64,000 nt of DNA from Waterburya agarophytonicola KI4 (GCF_020640915.1 NZ_JADWDC010000009.1:1-64000), one strand, 5' to 3'; numbered from the stretch's first letter, positions 46,415-55,638 are shown. The notes: generated by a model from the sequence alone, not told the origin. Numbers and translations are program-made.

Positions 46415-46506
46415 TCAATCATATTCAGCTTCAACTAATTGACGACTATTGGTTTGTAATGTTTGCCACAATTTGCGATCGCGAATCAGTTCGACAAACG
46501 CAACTC
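46415..46506 (-). pseudogene. C-terminal relic of a glycosyltransferase
   Basis: On the minus strand a short open stretch reads FVELIRDRKLWQTLQTNSRQ and then LVEAEYD before a TGA at 46417-46415. That is the usual tail of GT4-type glycosyltransferases (ELI-D-x-x-L...N-R-x-LVE-x-YD). It is preceded by an in-frame stop, so only about 29 codons remain. It suggests that the polysaccharide cluster once extended further. Confidence 0.4.
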
Positions 46507-46637
46507 AAAATTCTATCTCCAGAGGGAAGTTATTAGGATGAAAAATACAGCATCATAAGGTGCTGTTAATTTTTATGTAGCTTTTGATGCCAAAATCTTT
46601 GATAGTGGTAACTAATTTTTTAAAAAAATAAACAATT

Positions 46638-47114
46638 ATGATTCCTTCCTGGCTGGCAATTGGGGTTGTTACCCTAGCTGTTCCCTTTGCTTTTAATCGT
46701 TTAATCAGTAGTAGAGATTTTCGCTGGTTTAAACGCTTGCGTCGTCCCAACTGGCTGACCTTTGAGTGGGCAATTCCGATTATCTGGACAGTCGTATTTA
46801 TTTGTGGTGCTTGGTCGGCTTACAATGTCTGGGAAGCAAATCCAAGAGAGACTTCAACGTGGTTGTTGATGGGGTTTTATTTGCTAGTAGAGACAGCAAT
46901 TTCTTTGTATACTCTAGTGATGTGCAAAACTCGCAGCCTCAAGGTAGGAACGATTATTGGCGGAACGGGGTTTTTCTTGGGGGCAATGTTGGCAGTAATT
47001 ATATTACCCATATCTAGCGTTGCATTTTGGTTGTTAGTTCCCTATTTACTATGGAGTCCCGTGGGAACTTTTGTTACTTGGCAAATGATGCAGCTAAACC
47101 CTATTGATGCCTAA
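46638..47114 (+). CDS. tspO: TspO/MBR family tryptophan-rich sensory protein
   Basis: A 158-residue, five-helix membrane protein of the TspO/MBR (peripheral benzodiazepine receptor) family, which binds tetrapyrroles and takes part in stress signalling. Family marks: the RRPNWLTFEWAIPIIWTVVF stretch at about 34-54, GAWSAYNVWEA, and an LLVPYLLWSPVGTFVTWQMMQLN C-terminus. Trp residues are abundant. The first helix is a little longer than usual. It precedes a DUF389 gene by 34 bp. Name is by family. Confidence 0.86.
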   Translation: MIPSWLAIGVVTLAVPFAFNRLISSRDFRWFKRLRRPNWLTFEWAIPIIWTVVFICGAWSAYNVWEANPRETSTWLLMGFYLLVETAISLYTLVMCKTRSLKVGTIIGGTGFFLGAMLAVIILPISSVAFWLLVPYLLWSPVGTFVTWQMMQLNPIDA

Positions 47115-47148
47115 CGATAATTTTATTTTAATTTCTTGATCAAAAGCT

Positions 47149-48228
47149 ATGATACCTATATTTGCTGCGACTCCCAGATACGTTACTCGTTTCAAATACT
47201 TCCTCCGAATAGTTACTCGTCAATTACACCTCAAGAAACTGTGGGAAAAAGATAACGGCGATTGGAAGTGGGTCAAAGAAAAAGCAACTCCCATTGCCAG
47301 TCTCAATCGTACCTTGTGGCGTTTGTCTGTCCCCACTTTTAGTTTTCATTTTATGCTGGTGTTGTCGGCAATTATTTCTACATTGGGACTACTGGCAAAC
47401 AGCGTAGCTATCATTATTGGGGCGATGATCATTGCACCCTTAATGGGACCTATTATCGGGATGGCTTATTCCGTCGCGATGGGCAATCGTAAGCTATTGC
47501 GTCGCTCTAGTTTAACTTTATTTAAGGGCATAATTTTAACCATTGTCGCTTCTTGGTTGACCGCTTCAATTATTGGCTTAGAAACAGTTGAATCTGAAAT
47601 ACTTTCTCGTACTAACCCTACTTTAATTGATTTTGGTATTGCTATGGCAGCAGGGCTGGCTGGGGCTTTTACTCAAACTCGTCGCAGTATTGCTGATGCG
47701 ATTCCTGGTGTTGCGATCGCCGTAGCATTAGTCCCTCCTCTCAGTGTGATTGGTATTGGTTTGGGTTTGGGAGAACAAGAAATTGCTGTTGGGGCATTTT
47801 TGTTGTTTTTAACCAATTTAATTTGTATTATATTTTTTGGTAGTTTAGTATTTTTATTTCAGTCTTATGGCAATCTAAATCGGGCAAAGAAAGGACTAGC
47901 AATGTCTACTGCGGTCATGTTTGCCCTGGGGGTACCATTAACTCTTTCCATGCGAGATTTGATCCTTAAAAAGAATGTTACTTCTCAAATTTCCAATTTA
48001 ATTGTGGAAGAAACAGATATTTTTAAGAATGCAGATGTTAATTTTATTACTGTTACTCCTCGAAATAAGTTTCTTCAGATCAAAATAGAAGTTGCTGCAC
48101 CTTTAGATTCTATCTCTCAAGTAGATATAGATCGCTTGAGAAGAATATTGGCAGAAAACATTAATCAGCCGATTGATTTGAGAGTAGAAGTAATTCCTCT
48201 GCGAGTGATTAAGTCCCACCAAGATTAG
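47149..48228 (+). CDS. DUF389 family membrane protein
   Basis: A 359-residue protein. A basic N-terminal stretch of about 60 residues is followed by a DUF389 membrane domain (about six helices) with the hallmark GAMIIAPLMGPIIGMAYSVAMGN near residue 90-112. GLAGAFTQTRRSIADAIPGVAIAVALVPPLSVIGIGL lies near 170-205. A C-terminal soluble domain of about 80 residues is alpha/beta. The biological role of DUF389 proteins is not settled. It lies between tspO and a metallophosphoesterase, all plus strand with 17-34 bp gaps, likely one operon. Confidence 0.86.
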   Translation: MIPIFAATPRYVTRFKYFLRIVTRQLHLKKLWEKDNGDWKWVKEKATPIASLNRTLWRLSVPTFSFHFMLVLSAIISTLGLLANSVAIIIGAMIIAPLMGPIIGMAYSVAMGNRKLLRRSSLTLFKGIILTIVASWLTASIIGLETVESEILSRTNPTLIDFGIAMAAGLAGAFTQTRRSIADAIPGVAIAVALVPPLSVIGIGLGLGEQEIAVGAFLLFLTNLICIIFFGSLVFLFQSYGNLNRAKKGLAMSTAVMFALGVPLTLSMRDLILKKNVTSQISNLIVEETDIFKNADVNFITVTPRNKFLQIKIEVAAPLDSISQVDIDRLRRILAENINQPIDLRVEVIPLRVIKSHQD

Positions 48229-48244
48229 ATTTATTAGATAAAAA

Positions 48245-49801
48245 ATGAAATTTGTAAGGGATCCCGATATATCTGTCAAAATCCACCGCATGAAGCGCAG
48301 AGTGCGTTGGCAAGACGATCCAATCAAACAAAGAGCGATCGCCCAAACCAAACTAGTAATTGACCAGGAAGATACGGACAATCCTAATTTCTCTTTTACA
48401 GTAATTGGTGATAGTGGCTGCGGATCTCATCTCAAACACCATCCCCAACGCAAGATAGCTGAGATGATACTGCAACAGGATGATTCTTCTTTTCTGCTTC
48501 ATACTGGAGATGTTATATATCAGGTGGGTTCGAGGGAATATTATCCACAAAATTTTATCGATCCTTACCAAGAATTTTTAGTGGGAGGAGAAAATTCCAG
48601 TCGGCTTAAATATGATTCTCTAACTTTCAAATCGCCGTTTTTTCTCGTACCTGGAAATCATGACTATTACGATCTTCCTTTAATTTCTGGAATTTTAGCC
48701 CAGGCTACCTGGCTACCGCGACGTTTGTTACGAGGAAGAATCGATCTAGATGTAGGTTGGTATGGTTCGGATTGTGGAGATGCTTATGCAAGGGCTTTTC
48801 TAAATTACTTAGCCGATCTCAAAGACCAGTCTAGTTTAAAACAATATCTAGACGATCACTATACCGCTAACCATACAGGCGATCGCTGTTTGCATTATCA
48901 GCCAGGAAAATTTACCCGTTTACCCAACCGTTATTATACTTTTCGTTATGGTGGGATTGATTTTTTTGCTTTAGATTCTAATACTTTCAATCAACCCCTG
49001 GCTATTCCCGATACAGAAGAAGGAGAAAGCAGGAGAGAAAAACTATTAACTCGTCAAAGGGAACTAGAAAATCGCGAACAAAAAATTCAAGAGTCATTGG
49101 ATCGACTCGATCGCAACAATCCCGAAGATCTCGAAGAAATTGACGATTACTATGCAAAACTAGAGCATATCAGTGAAAGCCAGCGAGATATTAATAAACA
49201 ACTCAATAAACAGAACCAAGCAACTGATTGGGAGCAATTAGAATGGTTAAAGGATAGTTTGGTTGCATCTTGGCAAGATGAAGCAGCTAGAGGCAGAATT
49301 ATTTTCTTACACCACCCTCCCTATGTTACGGAAACTACCAAATGGAATCAGGGGCAGACTTTGGCGGTACGAGATCGCTTGCGTCAAGTATTTGATGATG
49401 CAGCTAAAGAAATAGGTGCATTACCCGAAGGGCGATCTCTAGTAGATATAGTATTATCGGGTCACGCTCACTGTCTGGAATATCTTTATACTAAAGAGAC
49501 GGGACATGGGGACTCCTATACTAATTGGATCGTCTGCGGTGGTAGCGGTCATAGTTTGCGCCGTCAACGTCATGAAGGAACAGTATTGTATCAAGATGCA
49601 GACTTGAACTCCGAACCTATCGGCCAGTCGCACCTATATGTAGGGCGCAGTGGTAGCGGAAGACATCACAAACGCCCTTATTCTTTTTTACGTATTGATG
49701 TGGAAGATGGGGATAAACCTAGGTTTACGATTAATCCTTTTGTAGCGGAATGGCATCAACGTCAATGGCACGAATATGCGATCGACTCTTTTGAAATTTG
49801 A
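48245..49801 (+). CDS. Calcineurin-like metallophosphoesterase with coiled-coil insert
   Basis: A 518-residue dimetal phosphoesterase with complete motifs: GDSGCG at 55-60, HTGDV at 86-90, GNHD at 137-140, HHPPY at 356-360 and GHAH at 406-409. Between the third and fourth motifs, residues about 259-325 form a highly charged heptad-like stretch (REKLLTRQRELENREQKIQ..), i.e. a coiled coil inserted into the catalytic domain. There is no signal peptide. The C-terminal 100 residues are basic and glycine-rich (SGSGRHHKRP). The substrate is unknown. It is third in the probable operon with tspO and the DUF389 gene. Confidence 0.87.
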   Translation: MKFVRDPDISVKIHRMKRRVRWQDDPIKQRAIAQTKLVIDQEDTDNPNFSFTVIGDSGCGSHLKHHPQRKIAEMILQQDDSSFLLHTGDVIYQVGSREYYPQNFIDPYQEFLVGGENSSRLKYDSLTFKSPFFLVPGNHDYYDLPLISGILAQATWLPRRLLRGRIDLDVGWYGSDCGDAYARAFLNYLADLKDQSSLKQYLDDHYTANHTGDRCLHYQPGKFTRLPNRYYTFRYGGIDFFALDSNTFNQPLAIPDTEEGESRREKLLTRQRELENREQKIQESLDRLDRNNPEDLEEIDDYYAKLEHISESQRDINKQLNKQNQATDWEQLEWLKDSLVASWQDEAARGRIIFLHHPPYVTETTKWNQGQTLAVRDRLRQVFDDAAKEIGALPEGRSLVDIVLSGHAHCLEYLYTKETGHGDSYTNWIVCGGSGHSLRRQRHEGTVLYQDADLNSEPIGQSHLYVGRSGSGRHHKRPYSFLRIDVEDGDKPRFTINPFVAEWHQRQWHEYAIDSFEI

Positions 49802-49973
49802 ACCTCCCATCGCTCTCCCGCGAGGGAATCCCTTTGAGACTCTTATACGACTACTGATAAATGATTCGACCAAGGCAAATTTTGATCATTTAAAATCTGC
49901 TTTAATTGTTGTGAAGCAATAAAATTTCTTTTTGGATACCTAAGCCATAGTTTAGTAGTAGAAATTAATGAAA

Positions 49974-50004
49974 AAGGCGATCGCATTTACAAAGCGATCG
50001 CCTT
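49974..50004 (-). terminator. Terminator made of two inverted HIP1 sites
   Basis: AAGGCGATCGC (49974-49984) and GCGATCGCCTT (49994-50004) form a perfect 11-bp stem around a 9-nt loop. On the minus strand TTTCATTAATTTC follows. It lies 24 bp past the stop of the FAD/Rieske gene. Confidence 0.72.
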
Positions 50005-50027
50005 GGCAGAATCTATTTGTAGAGAAT

Positions 50028-51545
50028 TTAAGACAAAGTTTTTACTTCTAAATCTTTGGTCGCAGGACTTTGAATAATCTTTCCTTCACAGGTAAAACGT
50101 CCACCATGACAGGGACAGTCCCAACTTTTCTCAGCACTATTCCAATTAACAATACAGCCAAGATGAGGACAGGTAGCATTTACTGCCGTGACTTTACCAG
50201 TTTCGTCTTTGTAAACGCCTACGGTTTCACCTTTATAGTTGATTAGCTTGCCTTCTCCTGGTTTAACATCATCCGTTGACCAGCTTGTTAATCCTTTTAA
50301 TCTATCGCCTACCCAGTGCATTCCTACGTCAAGATTATTTTTCATTGATTCCTTGGTTACAAAGGGAGTAGCCCGCAGCGAATCATATAAATCTACCCAA
50401 GGATTAGCTATACCCTGAACTAAATCAGACAAGATCATACCCGCCATTGTCCCTTTACTCATACCCCATAGGCTATAGCCTGTCGCCACATAAATGCGAT
50501 CGTTGGCAGGGGTTAGTTTACCAATAAAAGGCAGTTGGTCGAAAGACTCGTAATCTTGACTCGACCAACGATAGTCAATCTTATCAATTTCAAAGTGTGA
50601 ATGGGCGTAGCGTTCTAATTCTTGGTAAGACTCTTCGGTTTCACTTTTCTCACCTACTTTGTGACTGCCACCACCAATCATTAGCAGTAAATCTTTACCT
50701 TCTGTAGGAGTAGTACGAATAGAGTAATAATTATTACCTACGCCGATATACATCCCTTCAGGAGCTTTGGCAGAGTTAATCTTGGCACCAATAATATAAG
50801 AACGTTGAGGATAGGTTTTAGCAAAAAACAGTCCCTGATCCATAATTGGCAGATGAGTAGTCAGCAAGACGTCATTTGCCAGTAAGGTTGCATTGTCTGT
50901 AAACACTTTACAGGGTGTTCCCTCTTCTGCGGTTTTAACTCGACTATTCTCAAATACATAGCTACCATCACCAGGAATCAAATCTGCTAGATGCAGTAGA
51001 TACTTGCGGACGTGAAACTGTGCCTGGTTGTTAAATTTAACTGCTCCTGCAATATCAAAAGGCAGGGTAGTATCGGTGACAAATTCCGCAGGAAGACCTA
51101 ATTTGACGGCTGCGTCGTATTCTTTTTGTACCTTATCTAAATTATTTTTATCTTCAGCAAAAGAATAGGTATCGTTGCGTTGAAAATCACAGTCGATCCC
51201 TTCTTGTTCTACGGTAGAAGCAATAAACTCTACCCCTGCTTGATTAGATTCGCCATACAGTCTAGCCTTGTCTTCTCCATGCCTGTCAATCAGCTCGGCA
51301 TAAATCAACTGGTGTAAAGAAGTAACCTTTGCCGTTGTATGTCCGCTAGCACTGGCTGCGATATGTTGTCCTTCGATCAAAGCTACTTTCTTACCAGCTT
51401 TTTTGAGTAAGTAAGCTGCGGTGATACCTGTAATGCCCGCACCAACAATTGCTACATCAACGGTGACATTTTCCATTTGGGGATAAGTCGTTTTGGCAGT
51501 AGAATCGAGCCAAAAAGAAACTGGTTTCCCAGGTAAAGTTGTCAT
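50028..51545 (-). CDS. FAD-dependent oxidoreductase with C-terminal Rieske domain
   Basis: A 505-residue two-domain redox protein. The N-terminal DAO-type FAD domain has VAIVGAGITGITAAYLLKKAG near residue 30-50, ALIEGQHIAASASGHTTAKV after it, and a closing GYSLWGMSKGTMAGMILSDL near 360. The C-terminal Rieske [2Fe-2S] domain has Cys459/His461 in CPHLGC and Cys477/His480 in CPCHGG. This fusion (DadA-like plus Rieske) is known in bacteria, and its substrate is not fixed. It is a single gene with its own terminator, divergent from nothing close by. Confidence 0.92.
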   Translation of the reverse strand: MTTLPGKPVSFWLDSTAKTTYPQMENVTVDVAIVGAGITGITAAYLLKKAGKKVALIEGQHIAASASGHTTAKVTSLHQLIYAELIDRHGEDKARLYGESNQAGVEFIASTVEQEGIDCDFQRNDTYSFAEDKNNLDKVQKEYDAAVKLGLPAEFVTDTTLPFDIAGAVKFNNQAQFHVRKYLLHLADLIPGDGSYVFENSRVKTAEEGTPCKVFTDNATLLANDVLLTTHLPIMDQGLFFAKTYPQRSYIIGAKINSAKAPEGMYIGVGNNYYSIRTTPTEGKDLLLMIGGGSHKVGEKSETEESYQELERYAHSHFEIDKIDYRWSSQDYESFDQLPFIGKLTPANDRIYVATGYSLWGMSKGTMAGMILSDLVQGIANPWVDLYDSLRATPFVTKESMKNNLDVGMHWVGDRLKGLTSWSTDDVKPGEGKLINYKGETVGVYKDETGKVTAVNATCPHLGCIVNWNSAEKSWDCPCHGGRFTCEGKIIQSPATKDLEVKTLS

Positions 51546-51712
51546 AATCTTTAATTAGTAGAGAGGATTTGATCGTCTTTTAAGCCTAAATAACTATCAT
51601 CAAAAAATCTATCTATCAATAGCCTTATTTGTAAAGAATAGAACTAAAGTGTATCTGCCTATTTTTAGAGAAATATAGGATAAAAATAAACAGATATTTG
51701 CTGCTGGTTTGT

Positions 51713-52042
51713 TTAATCTAAATCTAAAGTTTCTTCAATTTCATCTAAATTTAATTTTTCGGCAATACTTTCTTGTTCCGCTTTTCTCTCGGCTTTTTCT
51801 TCAGCCTGTTTAGATCTTTGTGCTTGCTCTTGATTGCGACTTATTTTTGCTGATTCGTATTCTGCATCGTTTAATACATTATCTTCAGAAATACCAACGA
51901 TATCTTGTTTAAGTACTTCTGCCAAAGCGCGATCGCTATTGAGACCCCATGCCGAACTAAAAAATAGAGTAATTGAAATCAAACCAATAGCTATAACTCG
52001 ACGAAGCTGAGTTTTTGACAATAGAAACATTTTTTTACCCAA
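51713..52042 (-). CDS. Small exported protein, unknown (109 aa)
   Basis: An N-terminal hydrophobic segment (about 12-33, ending SAWGLNSDRALA) is probably a signal peptide cut near ALA-EV at residue 42. The remaining 67 residues are charged and helical, with a Lys/Glu/Gln-rich amphipathic stretch (QEQAQRSKQAEEKAERKAEQ) and an acidic tail LDEIEETLDLD. A coiled-coil is likely. An alternative start is the Met at position 5. Not recognised. The divergent neighbour is a cation/proton antiporter. Confidence 0.5.
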   Translation of the reverse strand: MGKKMFLLSKTQLRRVIAIGLISITLFFSSAWGLNSDRALAEVLKQDIVGISEDNVLNDAEYESAKISRNQEQAQRSKQAEEKAERKAEQESIAEKLNLDEIEETLDLD

Positions 52043-52152
52043 ATTTACTAAGGTTTCAATCTCTTATTAATCTATTGTTTGAGATGTTCCGCAATCATCC
52101 TCAAGACATACTTAATTATTCGTTCAATTCAGAATCAGAATCCAACTAATGA

Positions 52153-52181
52153 TTGACAGGTAAACAATACTTACTGTGATA
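52153..52181 (+). promoter_or_regulatory. Candidate promoter of the cation/proton antiporter gene
   Basis: TTGACA at 52153-52158, a 17-bp spacer, and a weak -10 GTGATA at 52176-52181, about 24 bp before the ATG at 52205. The -35 is perfect but the -10 is poor. Confidence 0.35.
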
Positions 52182-52204
52182 GGTTAGGACAACTCTAATA
52201 AATA

Positions 52205-53458
52205 ATGATGAATACCTATATTCTCAGTCTTTTAGTTATTGGCTTGCTATTGTTAGCTGTAACTTTAGGTTCGGGCTGGATAAAACGCTTACCTCTTTCC
52301 TATGCCCTAATTTATCTCATAGTAGGTATCGTATTAGGTTCATATGGCTTTGGATTAATTGAAATAAGACCAAACACCGAATTTTTGGAAAGACTGACCG
52401 AATTTGTAGTTATTGTTTCTGTATTTGGTTGCGGATTAAAAATTAATCGCCCCTTAAAACTTTGGGGATGGCAGTCTACGATTAGATTGATTGGGCTGCT
52501 GATGCCTATTTCTATCTTGGCATTAGCAGCGATCGCTCATTACGTTCTGGGTATGGGTTGGGGGGCTGCGGTACTGATGGGAGCTATACTTGCACCGACA
52601 GACCCCGTATTAGCTTCAGAGGTACAGTTATCTCATGTAGAAGATAAAGACGAGTTGCGCTTTGCCTTAACCTCCGAAGGCGGTCTAAATGATTCTTTAG
52701 CGTTTCCATTCGTTTACTTCGGCATCTATGCCTTTAAAGATGACAATTGGGACAACTGGTTTACCAAGTGGGTGGGAATCGATCTGCTCTGGGCGATCGC
52801 ATCAGGGATTATCATGGGTATTATTGTCGCTAAAGCCATAGTATGGCTTGATCGCCATCTGCAAAAGCGTCGTCCTGCCGATGACTTGATGGAAGATTTT
52901 GTGGCACTGAGCATTATTTTGCTGACTTACTCCCTAACCGAACTTGTGAACGGTTATGGCTTTTTGGCAGTGTTCGTAGCGGGGTTGGTGGTGCAGCGCA
53001 GTTATTTCACCCAGCAGGATAAACGCCTGGCACAGTTAGAATTTACCGAACAGATTGAGAAGCTATTAGAAGTTACGGCGATCGTTATTTTAGGCTCTAT
53101 GCTGTTAATCGAGCCGATGCTCAAATATGCAGGACAATCATTACTCGTTGCGGGGTTGCTGTTTTTAGTGATTCGTCCTGTAGGAGTATGGTTAGCTATG
53201 TTAGGAGGCGATTTACCTAAAACAACTCGTTCTCTTATGGGTTGGTTTGGTATTAAAGGCTTAGGTTCGATTTATTATCTTACCTACTCATTGGGTAAAG
53301 GACTTTCGGGAACTGTGGCAGAACAGATCGCCTGGATTACCTATACGGTAATAGTGCTGTCTATACTGGTTCATGGAATCAGCGCATCTCCTTTAATGGC
53401 TTGGTATGAGGGAGTTAAAGAGAAATCAAAAGCTTCTCCTACAAAAGCAGTTTCTTAA
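52205..53458 (+). CDS. Cation:proton antiporter, CPA1/NhaP type
   Basis: A 417-residue membrane protein with about twelve helices. The ion-site motif GAILAPTDPVLASEVQL lies near residue 140-156, with the conserved Asp of the family. TSEGGLNDSLAFPFV lies near 160-175, and GLVVQRSYF and FGIKGLGSIYYLTYSLG (about 360) complete the CPA1 pattern. It exchanges Na+, K+ or Li+ for protons and helps pH and salt homeostasis. There is only a short hydrophilic tail and no regulatory C-terminal domain. A small gene follows after 54 bp and then a lipid kinase. Confidence 0.9.
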   Translation: MMNTYILSLLVIGLLLLAVTLGSGWIKRLPLSYALIYLIVGIVLGSYGFGLIEIRPNTEFLERLTEFVVIVSVFGCGLKINRPLKLWGWQSTIRLIGLLMPISILALAAIAHYVLGMGWGAAVLMGAILAPTDPVLASEVQLSHVEDKDELRFALTSEGGLNDSLAFPFVYFGIYAFKDDNWDNWFTKWVGIDLLWAIASGIIMGIIVAKAIVWLDRHLQKRRPADDLMEDFVALSIILLTYSLTELVNGYGFLAVFVAGLVVQRSYFTQQDKRLAQLEFTEQIEKLLEVTAIVILGSMLLIEPMLKYAGQSLLVAGLLFLVIRPVGVWLAMLGGDLPKTTRSLMGWFGIKGLGSIYYLTYSLGKGLSGTVAEQIAWITYTVIVLSILVHGISASPLMAWYEGVKEKSKASPTKAVS

Positions 53459-53512
53459 AACGTTTAAATTTCAAAACAATACAAACCCAAAAAAATAATT
53501 AGGAACTTCGTG

Positions 53513-53731
53513 ATGCTATTAAAAATCAAAAAAGATGATGTACTAGTCGAAATTACTGAAATTATCGAACTGATTAATCCTTCCAGGGCAGAAGTAACAG
53601 CTCAAATTCAGGCAGGAGAAGAGGAACAACCACCCGAACCTTTTAAGAAGTCAGACTTAGTTTTTCCTTCTGGTGAAAATCTTCCTCAATGCTGGCTCGA
53701 TAGCAACTATAAATCTAAAAAATCTAAATAG
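53513..53731 (+). CDS. Small conserved-looking cyanobacterial protein (72 aa)
   Basis: A 72-residue soluble protein starting MLLKIKKDDVLVEI, followed by INPSRAEVTAQIQAGEEEQ and the C-terminal block KSDLVFPSGENLPQCWLDSNYK. I remember similar short proteins in other cyanobacteria, but no function. A GTG directly before the ATG (53510) is an alternative start. It sits between the antiporter and the YegS-like kinase, probably in their transcript. Confidence 0.55.
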   Translation: MLLKIKKDDVLVEITEIIELINPSRAEVTAQIQAGEEEQPPEPFKKSDLVFPSGENLPQCWLDSNYKSKKSK

Positions 53732-53768
53732 ACTTACTTCACCGTCAAACCTATTCTCCTCAAAAACT

Positions 53769-54725
53769 ATGAAGCGTTCAGCCTGTTTAATCTTTAATTC
53801 TGTCGCGGGACAGGGTGATTCTGACCAAGATTTAGCTATGATAAAAAGCATCTTAGAACCAGAATTTGACCTTGATATTCAGTTTACAACCAAAGAAGTC
53901 AGTGGCGGAGAGTTAGCCCGCCAAGCAGTCGAGGGCCATGCCGAAATAATTCTTGCTTCTGGAGGAGACGGTACGGTTTCAGCGGTAGCCGAGGCTCTAA
54001 TCAACACTGACATTCCTTTAGGTGCAATCTCTAGAGGAACAGCGAATGCCTTTGCTAATGCTCTGGGAATACCAGATACGGTTGAGGCAGCTTGCAAAGT
54101 AATTGTTGATGGTGCTACTCGAAAAGTGGATGCAGCAATGTGCAACGATAAACCGATGATTCTCTTAGCAGGAGTAGGTTTTGAAGCAGAAACCGTCGAA
54201 GATGCCGATCGCGAAGCTAAAGATCGCTTGGGTATGCTGGCTTATGTGTTATCTGGCTTAAAACAGCTTCGAGAAATGACTCAATTTACTGCCGAAATTG
54301 AAACTCCAGATAAAATAATTACGGTAGATACTGCTGCGGTAACTATTGCCAATGCTGCTCCGCCCTCTTCTGTACTAGCCCGGGGAACGGCAGGTGTAAT
54401 TTTTGATGATGGACTATTGGATATTACTATCCTTTCCCCACAAACCGCAGCAGGCGCGATCGCTACTTCGATTCAGCTATTGCAAAGCGCTGCTAATGAA
54501 GAGACGGTAGAAAGAGAGGGAGTGGGATATCTGCGTGCTAAATGGGTCAAGGTAACTACCGATCCCTCACAAAAGGTAGTGTTAGACGGCGAAATTATTG
54601 GTAAGACTCCCATCGAAGTCAAATGTATTCCTGGTGGATTGACTGTTTTTGTTCCTTTAGAGTCTGAAGAACAGGCTGACGAACAGTTAGATAATTTGCC
54701 TGGAATAGACGTTAAATTGAAGTAG
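53769..54725 (+). CDS. YegS/DAGK-type lipid kinase
   Basis: A 318-residue diacylglycerol-kinase-like protein. The nucleotide-binding motif ILASGGDGTVSAVAEAL lies near residue 61-77. LGAISRGTANAFANALGIP follows near 88, and the C-terminal domain shows LDGEIIGKTPIEVKCIPGGLTVFVP. I use ATG 53769; the 32 in-frame codons before it overlap the previous gene and do not resemble the family. Its lipid substrate is unknown. Confidence 0.88.
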   Translation: MKRSACLIFNSVAGQGDSDQDLAMIKSILEPEFDLDIQFTTKEVSGGELARQAVEGHAEIILASGGDGTVSAVAEALINTDIPLGAISRGTANAFANALGIPDTVEAACKVIVDGATRKVDAAMCNDKPMILLAGVGFEAETVEDADREAKDRLGMLAYVLSGLKQLREMTQFTAEIETPDKIITVDTAAVTIANAAPPSSVLARGTAGVIFDDGLLDITILSPQTAAGAIATSIQLLQSAANEETVEREGVGYLRAKWVKVTTDPSQKVVLDGEIIGKTPIEVKCIPGGLTVFVPLESEEQADEQLDNLPGIDVKLK

Positions 54726-54754
54726 TTTATTGCTGGGATTACACCACAGTCAGG

Positions 54755-55555
54755 ATGAAATCAGAGAAGATCGTAAAGGAAACTAATTTAGAAATTCCTA
54801 GCATTCCTAATGTTAGTTTGGTAGCTTTCTATGGTCATAAATCGCCCCAGTTAAAAGAATTAATTCAACAACTACAAAGAGAGATAACCAGTAGTCTGGG
54901 AGGAGATAGTTTTATTCCCTACCAACTAGAACAAGTCCATGCCACTGTTATTGGTTGTGAAGGCTTGAAAACTCAATCGGGGGTAATAAATAAATGGTTT
55001 TGCGATCGCAGACAAGAAACTAGGTATATAGATTTTCCTGGTTTAATTAATTATCTTCAACATCAAGTAGATTTACCTTTAACTATTCGTTTTGGGGGAT
55101 ACGATCGCGACGGGGAATATAATTATTTCAGTCGTAACGAACATCTTTATTATCGCTCGTTTCAACTCCAGCCAGCAAAAGAGGGGGTCATACCCATCTT
55201 AATTGGTTGGTCGTGGCAAGATAATCGAGTAACTTTAGGGATAGATAAGCTACGTCGTAATTTTCAGCAATTCAATTTGCTACATAAATATCATGAAACT
55301 ACCGATGCCATAGATAATGACTTTTATCTACGCTTGGGTACGATAAATTGTCAATCAAGGGATTCAGAAATACAAGCGATCGCTAATAATATTCGTAGTT
55401 TATTAGAAACCCAATCCCCATTATCTATTCCCGTCAAGAAAAATAATTTAGCTTTTGCTCGATATCAAGATTTATCTTTGACTCCCACAACGACCAAAAT
55501 AATCCCCATTGCTCAAATAACTGCCAATCTACTTGAGGAAATGTATCCCGTATAA
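54755..55555 (+). CDS. Hypothetical protein (266 aa), possible phosphoesterase-like
   Basis: A soluble 266-residue protein with no signal peptide. VSLVAFYGHKSPQL is near residue 20, and QVHATVIGCEGLK near 60-72 includes an H-x-T motif of the kind seen once in each half of 2H phosphoesterases. A second H-x-T is not visible, so I do not assign that family. It lies 29 bp after the lipid kinase, followed by an Hsp70-like gene. Function unknown. Confidence 0.6.
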   Translation: MKSEKIVKETNLEIPSIPNVSLVAFYGHKSPQLKELIQQLQREITSSLGGDSFIPYQLEQVHATVIGCEGLKTQSGVINKWFCDRRQETRYIDFPGLINYLQHQVDLPLTIRFGGYDRDGEYNYFSRNEHLYYRSFQLQPAKEGVIPILIGWSWQDNRVTLGIDKLRRNFQQFNLLHKYHETTDAIDNDFYLRLGTINCQSRDSEIQAIANNIRSLLETQSPLSIPVKKNNLAFARYQDLSLTPTTTKIIPIAQITANLLEEMYPV

Positions 55556-55638
55556 GTCTTGTTACCTAATTAATCAACCAAGATGCGATACACTAATTCC
55601 CAATTAATAAACTTATTAGACTGGCTTCAAATTCTGCA

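Noticed and set aside
54755-55555. Assignment to the 2H phosphoesterase family
   Set aside because: Only one H-x-T motif (QVHATVIG) is visible and the second is missing, so the family is not supported.
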